DNA of 58,907 nucleotides, from positions 1 through 58,907 of the forward strand of contig JABXHN010000025.1 in assembly GCA_013373635.1 (NCBI GenBank). Direction: 5' to 3'. Shown here in pieces: positions 42,983 to 51,936 of the stretch. A model generated the notes under the pieces. The model did no database searches and was not told the origin of the DNA. It saw only the letters and a list, made by a program, of their open reading frames with translations. The stretch is from Flavobacteriaceae bacterium. GTDB taxonomy: Bacteria; Bacteroidota; Bacteroidia; Flavobacteriales; Flavobacteriaceae. Positions within the stretch are counted from its first letter, which is position 1, and each line of letters begins with the position of its first letter. Position numbers and translations under genes: made by a program.

Positions 42983-43752
42983 TGGATTTATATTCACTAA
43001 TACTCGGTGAAGAAAACACCAAAGACCTCATCATTCTTCACGGATATTTAGGTATGTCCGACAATTGGAAGACACTTGGAACTGCCTTCTCAAATGCTGG
43101 TTTTAGAGTTCATCTTGTCGATCAACGAAATCACGGTAGAAGTTTTCACTCTGACGAATTTTCCTATGAATTAATGGTAGAGGATCTCATCCGTTATATG
43201 GATCACAACCAAATAAAACAAACGAGTATTCTTGGACATTCTATGGGAGGTAAAACTGCAATGTTTGCCACAACCACCTACTCAGAACGCTTTGACAGGC
43301 TCATCGTAGCTGATATTGCTCCAAAAGAGTACGCACCACACCATCAAGTGATTATTGCAGCCCTTTTGGAACTCTCAAGTCAAGAAATCACGTCCAGAGC
43401 TTTTGCTGACCAGGAGTTAAGTAAACACATCAAAGACTTTGGCATACGTCAATTCTTACTTAAGAACCTCTACAGAAAAGAAGACAAGTCCTTAGGGTTT
43501 AGACCGAATATCAAAGTATTAGGACAACATATGAAGAGCATTGGAAAAGCCTTAGAAATCGATCAAAAGTTTGAAAAACCAACGCTTTTTATCAAAGGTG
43601 AACAATCAGATTACATTTTAGATGAAGATCAATTTATTCTCGATTATCACTTTCCACAAAATCAACTTCAAAGCATTCCCAAGGCAGGTCATTGGCTACA
43701 TGCCGAAGACCCAAAACGATTTTATGAGATTGTAATAGAGTTTCTCAAATAA
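42982..43752 (+). CDS. Alpha/beta-fold hydrolase (YbfF-like esterase)
   Basis: 256 residues. The oxyanion HGYLG (20-24) and nucleophile Ser87 in GHSMGGK are visible, as is a C-terminal His in KAGHWLHAEDP. A helical cap lies between. The overall form (DQRNHGRSFHSDEFSYELMVEDL) matches the YbfF acyl-CoA/ester hydrolase group. Substrate unknown. It is coupled to pdxJ by a one-base overlap, though no functional link to B6 is known. Confidence 0.88.
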   Translation: MDLYSLILGEENTKDLIILHGYLGMSDNWKTLGTAFSNAGFRVHLVDQRNHGRSFHSDEFSYELMVEDLIRYMDHNQIKQTSILGHSMGGKTAMFATTTYSERFDRLIVADIAPKEYAPHHQVIIAALLELSSQEITSRAFADQELSKHIKDFGIRQFLLKNLYRKEDKSLGFRPNIKVLGQHMKSIGKALEIDQKFEKPTLFIKGEQSDYILDEDQFILDYHFPQNQLQSIPKAGHWLHAEDPKRFYEIVIEFLK

Positions 43753-43835
43753 AAAATTATAGCTTATTTTTCATTTAATTTTACTATTTTAGTGGGATAA
43801 GCTTTGATGCTTTACTAAACTAAACGTGTTTATTC

Positions 43836-45368
43836 ATGAAAAAACTTACCTATTTACTGCCTTTGGCCGGACTTTTATTGGTCAATTGTTCCAAAGAAGA
43901 ACCTTTCATCAACCCCGACAACAACAATAATAACGAAACTGTAACCTACTCTAGTGGATCAGCTGATTTTAGTAATTATGTCGCATTAGGAAATTCGCTT
44001 ACTGCTGGATATTCCGATGGAGCCTTATTTATGGAAGGTCAAACCAACTCATTTTCTAACTTACTTGCGAATCAATTTGAATTAGCTGGTGGTGGAGATT
44101 TTGACATTCCATTTATGGCTGACAATTTAGGTGGAGCCACCTTAGGAGGGACTCAAATTCTAAACAACAGAATGATCCTTTCTTTTGCAAGTGGTTCTCC
44201 AGCCCCTACCGTAATATCTGGTACACCAAGTACTGAAATCACGAATCGACTTAGTGGATCATTCAACAATATGGGAGTACCAGGAGCTAAATCCTATCAC
44301 TTGTTAGCTCCAGGTTATGGAAATATTCAGGGGGTTGCTTTAGGCCTAGCAAACCCTTATTTTGCTCGTTTTGCATCGAGTCCAACTACTACCGTATTTG
44401 CTGACGCACTAGCACAGGCTCCAAGCTTTTACTCCATGTGGATTGGAAATAACGATGTATTAGGATATGCCACTGCTGGTGGAGATGCTGCAAATCAAAC
44501 TGGAAATCTAGATCCTTCAACCTATGGAGGAAGTGATCTTTCCGATCCCAACGTAGTAGCAGCTGCAATCAATGGAATGGTAGAAACCCTAGGAGCCATA
44601 GGAGCTAAGGGAGCAATCGCCAATGTTCCTGATGTGAACGCTGCCCCTTTCTTTACCACTGTCCCTCACAACCCTATTCCATTAGACGCTACTACTGCCG
44701 CCGCCTTAAATCAAGCGTATGCAGCCTACAACGGTGGTCTACAAGCAGCCTACGCAGCTCTTAATGCTGTAGCACCAGGATTATTTACTGCTGAAGAAGT
44801 TGCTGCACGTACCATTAGTTTTGAAGCTGGATTAACCAATGCAGTTGTCATTATAGATGAATCATTAACCAATCTTGGTGCCATCAATCCTGCTTTCGCA
44901 GCCCTACCACAAATCCGTCAGGCCACTGCTGAGGACTTGTTAGTTTTAACATCTCAAAATATCATTGGAACACTTGCAGATCCTTCCAATCCACTTTCGG
45001 TGAATGGAGTTGCGATTCCTCTTGCTGATAAATGGGTACTCACGCCAGCTGAGCAAACGGAAATAAATACAGCTATTAGTGCAATTAACACCTCTATTGC
45101 TGGGATCGCTCAAGCGAATGGATTGGCATTAGTAGACGTCAATACGTTCTTTAAAACAGCAGCTACAAATGGAGTTACGATGAGCGATGGATCAGTCCTC
45201 ACCGCTACTTATGGTTCAGGTGGACTTTTCTCTCTTGATGGAATTCACCCATCTCCAAGAGGTAATGCAATAATCGCCAATTTATTTATTAAAGCCATCA
45301 ATGCTAAGTTTGGTTCTGATCTACCTGAGGTAGAACCATTGAACTACAAAGCATTGTACTTACAATAA
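43836..45368 (+). CDS. GDSL/SGNH-family lipoprotein hydrolase
   Basis: 510 residues. A lipoprotein signal peptide with lipobox LLVNC gives lipidated Cys18, followed by an Asn-rich linker. SGNH blocks are YVALGNSLTAG (Ser54; GNSL replaces the GDSL form), IGNND (block III) and DGIHPSPRG (block V, Asp and His). The middle (about 215-440) is rich in Ala and Asn and long for the family. It is probably surface- or periplasm-anchored with esterase or lipase activity; the target is unknown. A terminator follows. Confidence 0.85.
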   Translation: MKKLTYLLPLAGLLLVNCSKEEPFINPDNNNNNETVTYSSGSADFSNYVALGNSLTAGYSDGALFMEGQTNSFSNLLANQFELAGGGDFDIPFMADNLGGATLGGTQILNNRMILSFASGSPAPTVISGTPSTEITNRLSGSFNNMGVPGAKSYHLLAPGYGNIQGVALGLANPYFARFASSPTTTVFADALAQAPSFYSMWIGNNDVLGYATAGGDAANQTGNLDPSTYGGSDLSDPNVVAAAINGMVETLGAIGAKGAIANVPDVNAAPFFTTVPHNPIPLDATTAAALNQAYAAYNGGLQAAYAALNAVAPGLFTAEEVAARTISFEAGLTNAVVIIDESLTNLGAINPAFAALPQIRQATAEDLLVLTSQNIIGTLADPSNPLSVNGVAIPLADKWVLTPAEQTEINTAISAINTSIAGIAQANGLALVDVNTFFKTAATNGVTMSDGSVLTATYGSGGLFSLDGIHPSPRGNAIIANLFIKAINAKFGSDLPEVEPLNYKALYLQ

Positions 45369-45393
45369 ACAATTAACTAAACTAAACTTGATT

Positions 45394-45421
45394 AAGGCGT
45401 CCTATTAGGGCGCCTTTTTTT
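45394..45421 (+). terminator. Intrinsic terminator of the GDSL lipoprotein gene
   Basis: AAGGCGTCCT/AGGGCGCCTT (45394-45403 with 45407-45416) is a 10-bp stem with a 3-base loop, followed by a run of U (45415-45421). It lies 26 bases after the stop. Confidence 0.88.
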
Positions 45422-45435
45422 ATACAAATTAGCTA

Positions 45436-45465
45436 TTGTAAACTCATTAAAAAGCATTACTTTTG
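45436..45465 (+). promoter_or_regulatory. Promoter of tig (complete Bacteroidota type)
   Basis: TTG at 45436-45438, a 19-base spacer and TACTTTTG at 45458-45465, an exact TTG-N19-TAnnTTTG. It lies 31 bases before the tig ATG. This is the clearest promoter in the window. Confidence 0.75.
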
Positions 45466-45496
45466 CAGCCCAATTGAATATTCTAAATAGCAAGAA

Positions 45497-46822
45497 ATGA
45501 ATGTAGTAAAGACACAAATCGATACTTTAAACGCAGAGTTAAAGGTTAGTATTGAAAAATCTGATTACGCCAATAAGGTAGATGACATTTTAAAAAATTA
45601 CCGCAAAACAGCTAATGTACCAGGTTTTAGAAAAGGTCAGGTTCCAATGGGAATGATCAAAAAACAGTACGGTAAAGCCGTTTTAGTAGACGAGGTTAAC
45701 AAATTAATCCAAAGCGGTATCAGCAATTTCTTAGAAGAAGAAAAACTTGCTATTTTAGGAAATCCGCTTCCAAAAGAAGACGATCATATTGATTGGGATG
45801 CTGATGTATTGGAATTTGTATTTGAATTAGGACTTGCTCCTGAATTTGAAGTAGCCATCAAGTCTAAAAAAGCGATTACACACTACAATATTGTAGCCGA
45901 CAAAAAGATGTTAGACGAACAAGTTGAACGTATTGCACTACAATATGGAAAATTAGTTCCTGCAGATAAAGTAAGTGATGCTTCTGAAATCACTTTAGTG
46001 ATCAAAAATGAAGAAGCTGGAGTTGATAATAAAACAACCATCACTTTAGAGCAAATCAATGCTAAAGATGCTGTTAAAAAGATCAAGGCTGCTAAATCAG
46101 GTGATGTTCTTGAACTTTCAACTAAGGAACTTTTTAAAGATCAAGCAGTTTTAGCAAGAGCTTTAGGCAAAGACGAAGCTGAGGTTGCTGACCTAGACAT
46201 AAATCTCAACATTAGTATTGAAGGAATTACTAATCGTGAGCCTGCTGAATTAAACCAAGAGCTCTTCGATAAATTATTCGGAAAGGACGAGGTTAAATCT
46301 GAAGAAGAATTAAGAGCTAAACTTACAGAAGATGCACAGGGTCAATTTGAGCAACAAACTGATCAAAAACTTTTAAACGATGTTACTGAAAACTTAGTAG
46401 AGTCTACAAAATTTGATTTACCTGCTGAATTCTTAACAAAGTGGATCCGTGTAAGTGGTGAGAAAGAGATCTCTCAAGAAGAGGCTGCTGCTGAATACGA
46501 AAAAGCAGAACAAGGATTGCGTTACCAACTTATCGAAGGTAAGATTATCCAAGACAACAAACTTCAGATTGAATTTGAAGAGTTGAAAGATTTTGCAAAA
46601 GGATTAATCAAAGAACAAATGGCTCAATACGGTCAGTTAAATCCAGATGAGAAAGAATTAGATGGAATCGCTGCGCGAGTGATGTCAAATCAAGACGAAG
46701 TAAAACGTCTTCAAGAGCAATTGATGAGCAAAAAACTCGTAGCATTCTACAAAGAAAACGCAAACTTAAAAACCAAAGAGCTTTCTTACGACAAGTTTGT
46801 TAAAGAAGTATATGGGGCTTAA
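45497..46822 (+). CDS. tig: Trigger factor
   Basis: 441 residues. The ribosome-binding N-domain has the signature VPGFRKGQVPMGMIKKQYG at about residues 38-56. A middle region and a long helical C-terminal substrate-binding arm follow. The peptidyl-prolyl isomerase region is divergent, as is common in Bacteroidota. It is a ribosome-associated chaperone. Upstream of clpP and clpX, the order tig-clpP-clpX is the conserved bacterial arrangement, but here tig has its own terminator, so clpPX is a separate transcript. Confidence 0.95.
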   Translation: MNVVKTQIDTLNAELKVSIEKSDYANKVDDILKNYRKTANVPGFRKGQVPMGMIKKQYGKAVLVDEVNKLIQSGISNFLEEEKLAILGNPLPKEDDHIDWDADVLEFVFELGLAPEFEVAIKSKKAITHYNIVADKKMLDEQVERIALQYGKLVPADKVSDASEITLVIKNEEAGVDNKTTITLEQINAKDAVKKIKAAKSGDVLELSTKELFKDQAVLARALGKDEAEVADLDINLNISIEGITNREPAELNQELFDKLFGKDEVKSEEELRAKLTEDAQGQFEQQTDQKLLNDVTENLVESTKFDLPAEFLTKWIRVSGEKEISQEEAAAEYEKAEQGLRYQLIEGKIIQDNKLQIEFEELKDFAKGLIKEQMAQYGQLNPDEKELDGIAARVMSNQDEVKRLQEQLMSKKLVAFYKENANLKTKELSYDKFVKEVYGA

Positions 46823-46842
46823 AGCTTAAATTAAGTATATTT

Positions 46843-46878
46843 ACGGTGTTAAAAGGCAACTTTTAGCACCGTTTTTTT
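46843..46878 (+). terminator. Intrinsic terminator of tig
   Basis: A 13-bp stem, ACGGTGTTAAAAG/CTTTTAGCACCGT (46843-46855 with 46860-46872), with one G-U pair and a 4-base loop, followed by seven U. Confidence 0.9.
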
Positions 46879-46902
46879 ATCAATTTGTTTTAGTATCGAA
46901 CT

Positions 46903-47577
46903 ATGAATTACGCTAAAGAGTTTAAAAATTTTGCCATAAAAGATCAGGGGATCAGCAGCACCTATTACGACAATATACTCTCGAGTATGTATCCCGTAGG
47001 AATGACTCCTAATATCATTGAAGAACGACAACTCAATGCCATTGCAATGGATGTGTTTTCGAGATTGATGATGGATCGTATTATCTTCCTAGGAACCGGT
47101 ATAAACGATCAAGTGGCCAATATTGTTCAGGCTCAATTATTATTCTTAGAAAGCGCTGATGCTTCAAAAGATATTCAAATCTATATCAATTCACCTGGTG
47201 GTAGTGTATATGCTGGTTTGGGAATTTACGATACCATGCAATTCATCAAACCTGATGTAGCGACTATTTGCACCGGAATGGCAGCATCTATGGGTGCTGT
47301 GTTACTATGTGCTGGAGCAGCAGGTAAACGCTCTGGTCTTACTCATTCTCGAGTGATGATTCACCAGCCATTATCTGGGGCACAGGGTCAAGCTAGTGAT
47401 ATTGAAATCGCTGCAAAAGAAGTATTGAAAATCAAAGATGAATTATATCAAATCATTTCAAAGCATTCAGGTCAACCCTTCGATAAAGTATACGAAGACT
47501 CTGATCGTGATTATTGGATGAAAGCTGATGAGGCTAAGTCTTATGGAATGATCGATGAGATTTTAACAAGAGAATAA
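46903..47577 (+). CDS. clpP: ATP-dependent Clp protease proteolytic subunit
   Basis: 224 residues. The catalytic triad is visible as Ser129 (GMAASMG), His154 (HSRVMIHQP) and Asp203 (DRDYWM). INSPGGSVYAGLGIYD is the conserved block before the serine. It forms the 14-mer chamber and works with ClpX or ClpA. The N-terminus is longer than the mature form, so processing is likely. clpX follows 18 bases later. Confidence 0.97.
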   Translation: MNYAKEFKNFAIKDQGISSTYYDNILSSMYPVGMTPNIIEERQLNAIAMDVFSRLMMDRIIFLGTGINDQVANIVQAQLLFLESADASKDIQIYINSPGGSVYAGLGIYDTMQFIKPDVATICTGMAASMGAVLLCAGAAGKRSGLTHSRVMIHQPLSGAQGQASDIEIAAKEVLKIKDELYQIISKHSGQPFDKVYEDSDRDYWMKADEAKSYGMIDEILTRE

Positions 47578-47595
47578 TACCTTAAAATAGGCATC

Positions 47596-48831
47596 ATGGG
47601 AAAGAATGAATTAGAATGTTCGTTTTGTGGGAGAAAAAAGCCTGAGACCAACTTACTTATAGCTGGAATTGAGGCCCATATTTGTGATCGATGCATTGAA
47701 CAAGCCCACGGTATTGTCGCTGAAGAATCCAAACAAATAAAAAATGACGATCTCTCTTCAGAGCTCGAGCTTAAAAAACCTATTGAAATAAAGGAATTCT
47801 TAGATCAATATGTCATTGGACAAGAAAAGACTAAGAAGGTACTATCTGTTGCGGTTTACAATCACTACAAGCGATTGCTTCAACCTAAAGACAAAGAAAA
47901 CGATATTGAGATTCAAAAGAGCAATATCATTATGGCAGGACAAACAGGTACGGGTAAAACACTTGTAGCTAAATCCATCGCCAGAATGCTCAATGTTCCT
48001 CTAGCTATTATCGATGCCACCGTACTCACTGAGGCTGGTTATGTAGGTGAAGATGTAGAAAGCATCCTCACTCGTTTACTACAAGCAGCTGATTACAACC
48101 TTGAAAAAGCTGAACGCGGAATAATTTTTATCGACGAGATCGATAAAATTGCTCGTAAGAGTGATAATCCATCCATTACTAGAGATGTCTCAGGTGAAGG
48201 GGTCCAACAAGGGCTTTTAAAACTTCTTGAGGGAACAAAAGTAAATGTTCCACCAAAAGGAGGTCGCAAGCATCCTGATCAAAAATTCATCGAAGTCAAT
48301 ACCGAAAACATCCTCTTTATTGCTGGCGGTGCCTTTGATGGAATTGAAAAGAAAATAAGTAACAGACTTAATATGCAATCGGTAGGATATTCTGCTTCAA
48401 AAGCTGAGGAAAAAATCGATCAAGAAAACCTTCTACAATACATCATCCCTAAGGATTTAAAAGATTTCGGGTTGATTCCCGAGATCATTGGAAGACTTCC
48501 AGTACTCACTCATATGAATCCTTTAGACAAAAAGACACTACGTTCAATTCTTACTGAGCCCAAGAACGCGCTTATCAAACAATACGAAAAACTATTTGCA
48601 ATGGATGGCGTAGCTTTTAGCATTACTGATGATGCTCTGGATCATATCGTTGAAAAAGCATTGGAATACCAATTGGGTGCTAGAGGACTTCGTTCTCTTT
48701 GTGAAATGATCTTTACCGACGCCATGTTCGAATTGCCTTCGAGCGATGAAACTGAGTTTAAAGTAGACAAAGAATACGCTCTTAAAAAGCTTTCGTTTGA
48801 ACAGATGAGACAGCTTAAAGCGGTGTCTTAA
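47596..48831 (+). CDS. clpX: ATP-dependent Clp protease ATP-binding subunit ClpX
   Basis: 411 residues. The zinc-binding domain has Cys8, Cys11, Cys30 and Cys33. Walker A GQTGTGKT is at 115-122, Walker B is [10 protein letters not shown] and the sensor region follows. It unfolds tagged substrates for ClpP. Its 3' end overlaps the convergent GH3-family gene by 17 bases. Confidence 0.97.
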   Translation: MGKNELECSFCGRKKPETNLLIAGIEAHICDRCIEQAHGIVAEESKQIKNDDLSSELELKKPIEIKEFLDQYVIGQEKTKKVLSVAVYNHYKRLLQPKDKENDIEIQKSNIIMAGQTGTGKTLVAKSIARMLNVPLAIIDATVLTEAGYVGEDVESILTRLLQAADYNLEKAERGIIFIDEIDKIARKSDNPSITRDVSGEGVQQGLLKLLEGTKVNVPPKGGRKHPDQKFIEVNTENILFIAGGAFDGIEKKISNRLNMQSVGYSASKAEEKIDQENLLQYIIPKDLKDFGLIPEIIGRLPVLTHMNPLDKKTLRSILTEPKNALIKQYEKLFAMDGVAFSITDDALDHIVEKALEYQLGARGLRSLCEMIFTDAMFELPSSDETEFKVDKEYALKKLSFEQMRQLKAVS

Positions 48832-50344
48832 TTTCTTGTAGATTTAAAAGTTCATCCATATAGGTTCTAGAATTAGATAATCTAGGAATCTTGTGCTGTC
48901 CTCCTAATTTGTTTTTAGAAGCTAGCCAATCGTGAAATAAATTCACTCTTGCAACTGATATCACAGGTGGATCTAGTGTCATATTGTTAAATCTCTTGGC
49001 TTCGTAATCTGAATTCAAGGACTTGAGTGCGTTGTCTAAGGCATCTGAAAAACGATCGATGTTTTTAGGCTTTTTTGAAAATTCAATAAGCCATTGATGC
49101 GTTCCCTTTTGATTTCCCTCCATAAATACAGGTGCAGCAGTAAAATCACTGATCTGTGCATTGGTTTTTCTACAGGCTATCTTTAAGGCTTGTTCCGCAT
49201 TTTCGATAATGAGCTCTTCTCCAAAAACATTGATATGATGCTTTGTTCTTCCCGTCACTACAATTCGATAGGGTTTGGTGGATGTAAATCGTACCGTATC
49301 TCCAATAAGATAACGCCAAAGTCCGGCATTGGTAGTAATTACTAAAGCGTAATTCACACCGATAATGACCTCGCTTAAACGAACAACTCTTTGATTCGAA
49401 GCACCAAAAGTATCCATCGGAATAAATTCATAGAAAATACCGTAATCGAGCATTAAAAGTAGGTCACTTGCTCCATTGCGATCTTGTATCGCAAAGAATC
49501 CTTCCGAGGCATTGTATATTTCGTAATAGTTAAAATCACTCTTAGGGATTAATTCCTTGAACTGATCCACATAGGGGGTAAAGCTCACTCCTCCATGAAA
49601 ATATACTTCTAAATTTTCCCAGAGTTCTAATAAATGATCTTCTCCAGATTGATCAATGACTTTGTTTAATAGCACCAGCATCCAAGATGGCACTCCTGCG
49701 AGTGAAGTGACATTTTCAAATTTGGTCTCTTCTATAATGGCTTCCATCTTTTGATCCCAATTACTCATCAGAGAGACCTTATTAGAAGGCGTTGAACTCA
49801 TCTCTGCCCAAAAGGGAGCATTGTCTATTAAGATAGCGGACAAGTCTCCAAAAACGGTTCCATTTTCCTCGTAAAGCTCCTTAGATCCACCTAGCCTTAA
49901 ACTCTTGCCTGAAAACAACTGTGAATTGGGATTATTGTGAAAATACAAAGACAGTAAATCCTTACCCGATTTGTAATGACAATCTTCCAGAGATTGGTTA
50001 CTCACAGGAATAAACTTACTTTTGGCGTTGGTAGTTCCGCTACTTTTCGCAAACCATTTGATTGGAGATGGCCAAAAAATATTGTCTTCACCTTTGCGTG
50101 ATCGTTCGATAAGCTGGGATATATCTTCATAGGATTGAACTGGTACTTTATCCTTAAAATCCTCATAGGATTTCATCTCCTGAAAACCGTATTGACGTCC
50201 AATTTCAGTGTCTTCAGCTACTTCTAATAAATTAAAAAGCACTTCGCTTTGAACCTCATGAGGGTACTTCATAAACAACTCAATCTGATGAATACGTTTT
50301 TTAAGTATCCATGATGCAATTGAATTTAGAACAGATATTCCCAT
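48815..50344 (-). CDS. GH3 auxin-responsive-promoter family (adenylate-forming) protein
   Basis: 509 residues. Adenylation motifs are [15 protein letters not shown] (ATP phosphate), [12 protein letters not shown] and [17 protein letters not shown]. In plants GH3 enzymes join amino acids to acyl acids (jasmonate, auxin) through acyl-AMP; bacterial members are common in Bacteroidota but of unknown substrate. It is divergent from DUF2797 and convergent with clpX, so it is a single-gene transcript. Confidence 0.9.
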   Translation of the reverse strand: MGISVLNSIASWILKKRIHQIELFMKYPHEVQSEVLFNLLEVAEDTEIGRQYGFQEMKSYEDFKDKVPVQSYEDISQLIERSRKGEDNIFWPSPIKWFAKSSGTTNAKSKFIPVSNQSLEDCHYKSGKDLLSLYFHNNPNSQLFSGKSLRLGGSKELYEENGTVFGDLSAILIDNAPFWAEMSSTPSNKVSLMSNWDQKMEAIIEETKFENVTSLAGVPSWMLVLLNKVIDQSGEDHLLELWENLEVYFHGGVSFTPYVDQFKELIPKSDFNYYEIYNASEGFFAIQDRNGASDLLLMLDYGIFYEFIPMDTFGASNQRVVRLSEVIIGVNYALVITTNAGLWRYLIGDTVRFTSTKPYRIVVTGRTKHHINVFGEELIIENAEQALKIACRKTNAQISDFTAAPVFMEGNQKGTHQWLIEFSKKPKNIDRFSDALDNALKSLNSDYEAKRFNNMTLDPPVISVARVNLFHDWLASKNKLGGQHKIPRLSNSRTYMDELLNLQEIKTPL

Positions 50345-50418
50345 TTTGGTATCTTTACGTCAAGTTTGGAGATTAAAAATAACTTTATTTAAATCAAATA
50401 CAAATCAAAATCACACTT

Positions 50419-51213
50419 ATGGAGTTTAAAGGCGTATTAAAAAAGATGAAAACCCAATTAAATCAGCCCATCGAATACTACTTAGAATTTGAGAATGATT
50501 GGGTCAATGTCAATCAACTCCTGGAGAAAAAAATTCGAATCAGTTTTGACTCCTATCAGTGTTTGAGTTGTGGATCCGATCAGGAGATCTTTAGACAAGG
50601 ATTTTGTAAATCGTGTTTTTTTGAACAACCTCAAGCTGGTGATTGGGTCATGAGACCTGAATTATCTACTGCACACCTCGGAAAAGAAGATAGGGATTTA
50701 GAATATGAAAAACAGGTACAACTCCAACCCCATATTGTATACTTAGCTAATTCCTCTCATCTCAAAGTGGGAGTTACCAGAAAATCACAGATTCCAACAA
50801 GATGGATTGACCAAGGAGCTCATGAAGCTATTGAGGTCGTAGAGGTTCCAAACAGATACCTTGCAGGAATTACAGAGGTGGCACTCAAGAACTTTGTCGA
50901 TGATAAGACCAATTGGAGAGCCATGCTTACCAACAACACCAAGGATGAAGATTTAGTTCAAATGAAAGACAAACTAGCTCCTCAGCTACCAGAGGAAGTC
51001 AAAGAATACCTAGTGCAAAATAATACGGAGACCCATTTGGAGTTCCCAGTACATCAATATCCTGAAAAAGTAAATTCTCTTAACCTTAAGAAAGAAAATT
51101 CATTCGAAGGAATCCTCAAAGGAATCAAGGGTCAGTACTTCATTTTTGAATCTGGAAAAGTATTTAACGTCAGAAGCCACGAGGGATTTGTCGTACGATT
51201 AGAATTGCTCTAA
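50419..51213 (+). CDS. DUF2797 zinc-ribbon protein with GIY-YIG-like segment
   Basis: 264 residues. A C-x2-C...C-x2-C ribbon (CLSCGSDQEIFRQGFCKSCF, about 46-65) probably binds zinc. Residues about 110-137 read IVYLANSSHLKVGVTRKSQIPTRWIDQG, which resembles the beginning of a GIY-YIG/T5orf172-like fold: a Tyr strand, K-V-G-V-T, then Arg. I do not know the function. A nucleic-acid role would fit but is inference. It is flanked by GH3 (divergent) and by the queuosine-precursor transporter (convergent, 12 bases away). Confidence 0.8.
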   Translation: MEFKGVLKKMKTQLNQPIEYYLEFENDWVNVNQLLEKKIRISFDSYQCLSCGSDQEIFRQGFCKSCFFEQPQAGDWVMRPELSTAHLGKEDRDLEYEKQVQLQPHIVYLANSSHLKVGVTRKSQIPTRWIDQGAHEAIEVVEVPNRYLAGITEVALKNFVDDKTNWRAMLTNNTKDEDLVQMKDKLAPQLPEEVKEYLVQNNTETHLEFPVHQYPEKVNSLNLKKENSFEGILKGIKGQYFIFESGKVFNVRSHEGFVVRLELL

Positions 51214-51225
51214 GACAAGGCTCGT

Positions 51226-51936
51226 TTAAATAGTGTCAAGCTCTTCTCCTACCTCTAACTTAAACCTCTTTCGCATCAGATAGACAAATAAATACAGAAA
51301 GGGAGTATCTGTTATCGCTACCAACACTTTAAAGATAACTCCACTGATCACCAATCCCATAAAAGAACTCCAAGGCAATACGCCAAAGATGCAGAGTAAG
51401 CCAACTACTGCAGTGGTGTCGATGATTTGAGAACTAAAGGTTGAGAAATTGTTTCGAAGCCAGAGCATTTTTCCTTTGGTTAGGCGTTTCCAAAAATGGT
51501 ATACCGCTATATCTACGTATTGAGCAAAAAGATAGGCGATCATAGAAGCTAGAACTCCAATTGGGGAGAGCGCAAAGACCTGATGAAAAACCTCATCACT
51601 GACAGGTGAATTATCAATGGCAGGTAAATAATTTGCAATTAATATAAGACCCATTGAAAATACCGATGCAATGATTCCAGCTGTTACGACTTGATTAGCT
51701 CTTTTTTTACCGTAGATTTCAGAGATTAAATCGGTGATTACAAAAGTGATCGGATACGGAAGAATCCCGACAGAAATTTCAAATAATGAGGCTCCAAACA
51801 AGGTGAACTCTTCACCAAAAGGATGCCAATAAACAAACTTCTGAAATATGAGGTTTGAAGCAACCAAAGAAGTAATAAAAATCGCTCCTAAAAATAGATA
51901 GATACGCTCTGCTAAGACCTTGTCTTTATAATTCAT
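51226..51936 (-). CDS. Queuosine precursor transporter (YhhQ/QPT family)
   Basis: 236 residues with about 6-7 hydrophobic helices. The segment PYPITFVITDLISEIYGKKRAN (about 56-77) and the later STFSSQIIDTTAVVG are family signatures. YhhQ members import queuosine precursors (preQ0/preQ1). It shares its first base with the last base of the sppA stop (TAATG), so expression is coupled to sppA. QueA, which acts on preQ1-modified tRNA, is encoded at 1440-2489. Confidence 0.93.
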   Translation of the reverse strand: MNYKDKVLAERIYLFLGAIFITSLVASNLIFQKFVYWHPFGEEFTLFGASLFEISVGILPYPITFVITDLISEIYGKKRANQVVTAGIIASVFSMGLILIANYLPAIDNSPVSDEVFHQVFALSPIGVLASMIAYLFAQYVDIAVYHFWKRLTKGKMLWLRNNFSTFSSQIIDTTAVVGLLCIFGVLPWSSFMGLVISGVIFKVLVAITDTPFLYLFVYLMRKRFKLEVGEELDTI

